DNA from: Nautiliaceae bacterium
GTDB lineage: Bacteria > Campylobacterota > Campylobacteria > Campylobacterales > Nautiliaceae
Direction of reading: 5' to 3'
Assembly: GCA_027008345.1 (NCBI GenBank)
Contig: JALTBU010000158.1
Coordinates: 1-5,471 of the forward strand
DNA length: 5,471 nucleotides
The notes under the pieces are model-generated. The model was not told where the DNA came from. It saw only the letters and a program-made list of their open reading frames with translations, and did no database searches. Positions 5,156 through 5,471 of this stretch are shown here, in pieces. The translations under genes were made by a program, and so were the position numbers. How positions within the stretch are numbered: the first letter of the stretch is position 1; every line of letters begins with the position of its first letter.

Positions 5156-5471
5156 ATGAAAAAAGTTATAAAAAGAGATGGAACATATCAAGATTATTTT
5201 CCATATAAGATAGAAGATGCTATTAAAAAGGCATTTGATGCAACAAATGTTGAATATGATCCTAATGTGTTTTTAGAAGTAATTAAAGCAGTTAAAAATA
5301 TAAAAACTCCTGAAGTTGAAGAAATACAGGATTTGATAGAGAAGTCTTTGTATAAACATGGATATTTTGATGTTATGAAAAATTTTATGCTTTACAGGCA
5401 TCTTCATAAACTTCAAAGAGAAAATTTGCTTGATAAAGAAGCTACATATATAAACTGTAATACTACCATTG
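5156..5471 (+). CDS. nrdD: Ribonucleotide reductase with N-terminal ATP-cone, probably anaerobic class III NrdD (5' part only)
   Basis: Only the first 105 codons are in the window. Residues 1 to about 90 form an ATP-cone, the allosteric dATP/ATP-sensing domain of ribonucleotide reductases: VIKRDGTYQDYFPYKIEDAI at 4-23, then helices, and KHGYFDVMKNFMLYRHLHKL at 67-86. The next residues, DKEATYINCNTTI, resemble the start of the catalytic domain in anaerobic glycyl-radical NrdD proteins more than class I NrdA, but the active-site cysteines and glycyl-radical site lie outside the window. NrdD reduces ribonucleoside triphosphates to dNTPs anaerobically after activation by NrdG. ATG 5156 has AGGAG 6 nt upstream. 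The 138-bp upstream gap with its own -10 and dyads indicates separate control from pyrC. Alternatives are another ATP-cone reductase, or NrdR, which also carries an ATP-cone but has it after an N-terminal zinc domain not seen here. Confidence 0.78.
   Translation, partial: MKKVIKRDGTYQDYFPYKIEDAIKKAFDATNVEYDPNVFLEVIKAVKNIKTPEVEEIQDLIEKSLYKHGYFDVMKNFMLYRHLHKLQRENLLDKEATYINCNTTI

Overview
The window is a compact, very AT-rich stretch of bacterial chromosome carrying housekeeping genes. It most likely comes from a member of the Campylobacterota, and plausibly from an anaerobic thermophilic Nautiliales-type lineage (Nautilia, Caminibacter, Lebetimonas). The grounds are: the ksgA-rnj gene pair, which is also adjacent in Helicobacter pylori; an RNase J with a long Lys/Asn-rich N-terminal extension; an HP0495-like small protein; promoters built on an extended -10 (TGnTATAAT) without a clear -35; and the start of an anaerobic-type (class III) ribonucleotide reductase. 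The genus assignment is inference.

Layout. On the minus strand, hisF (181-942) is followed, with an ATGA overlap, by the first 61 codons of an unrecognised exported protein that runs off the left edge (1-184). On the plus strand, ksgA (995-1759) overlaps rnj (1740-3701) by 20 nt. After an 89-bp intergenic promoter region comes a DUF493/YbeD-like gene (3791-4033), then pyrC (4052-5017) 18 nt later. A 138-bp regulatory gap with two sequence dyads precedes the 5' end of an nrdD-like gene (5156 to the right edge). The hisF and ksgA-rnj units diverge from a gap of about 50 bp that holds a near-symmetric bidirectional promoter.

How the genes relate. hisF (histidine and AICAR production), pyrC (pyrimidine synthesis) and nrdD (dNTP production) are all nucleotide-linked metabolism. 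ksgA and rnj form an RNA-maturation pair covering 16S rRNA dimethylation and rRNA/mRNA processing or decay. No mobile element, CRISPR array, tRNA or rRNA was seen.

The most interesting point is the start of ksgA. The conserved KsgA N-terminus (AKKKFGQNFLKD) is encoded in full, but no ATG, GTG or TTG lies in frame upstream of it. A well-placed Shine-Dalgarno points to an ATA codon at 995 that occupies the expected Met position. This is either a true non-AUG start, with an attractive possible feedback logic, or a local mutation or sequence error. No clearly novel multi-gene system is present.
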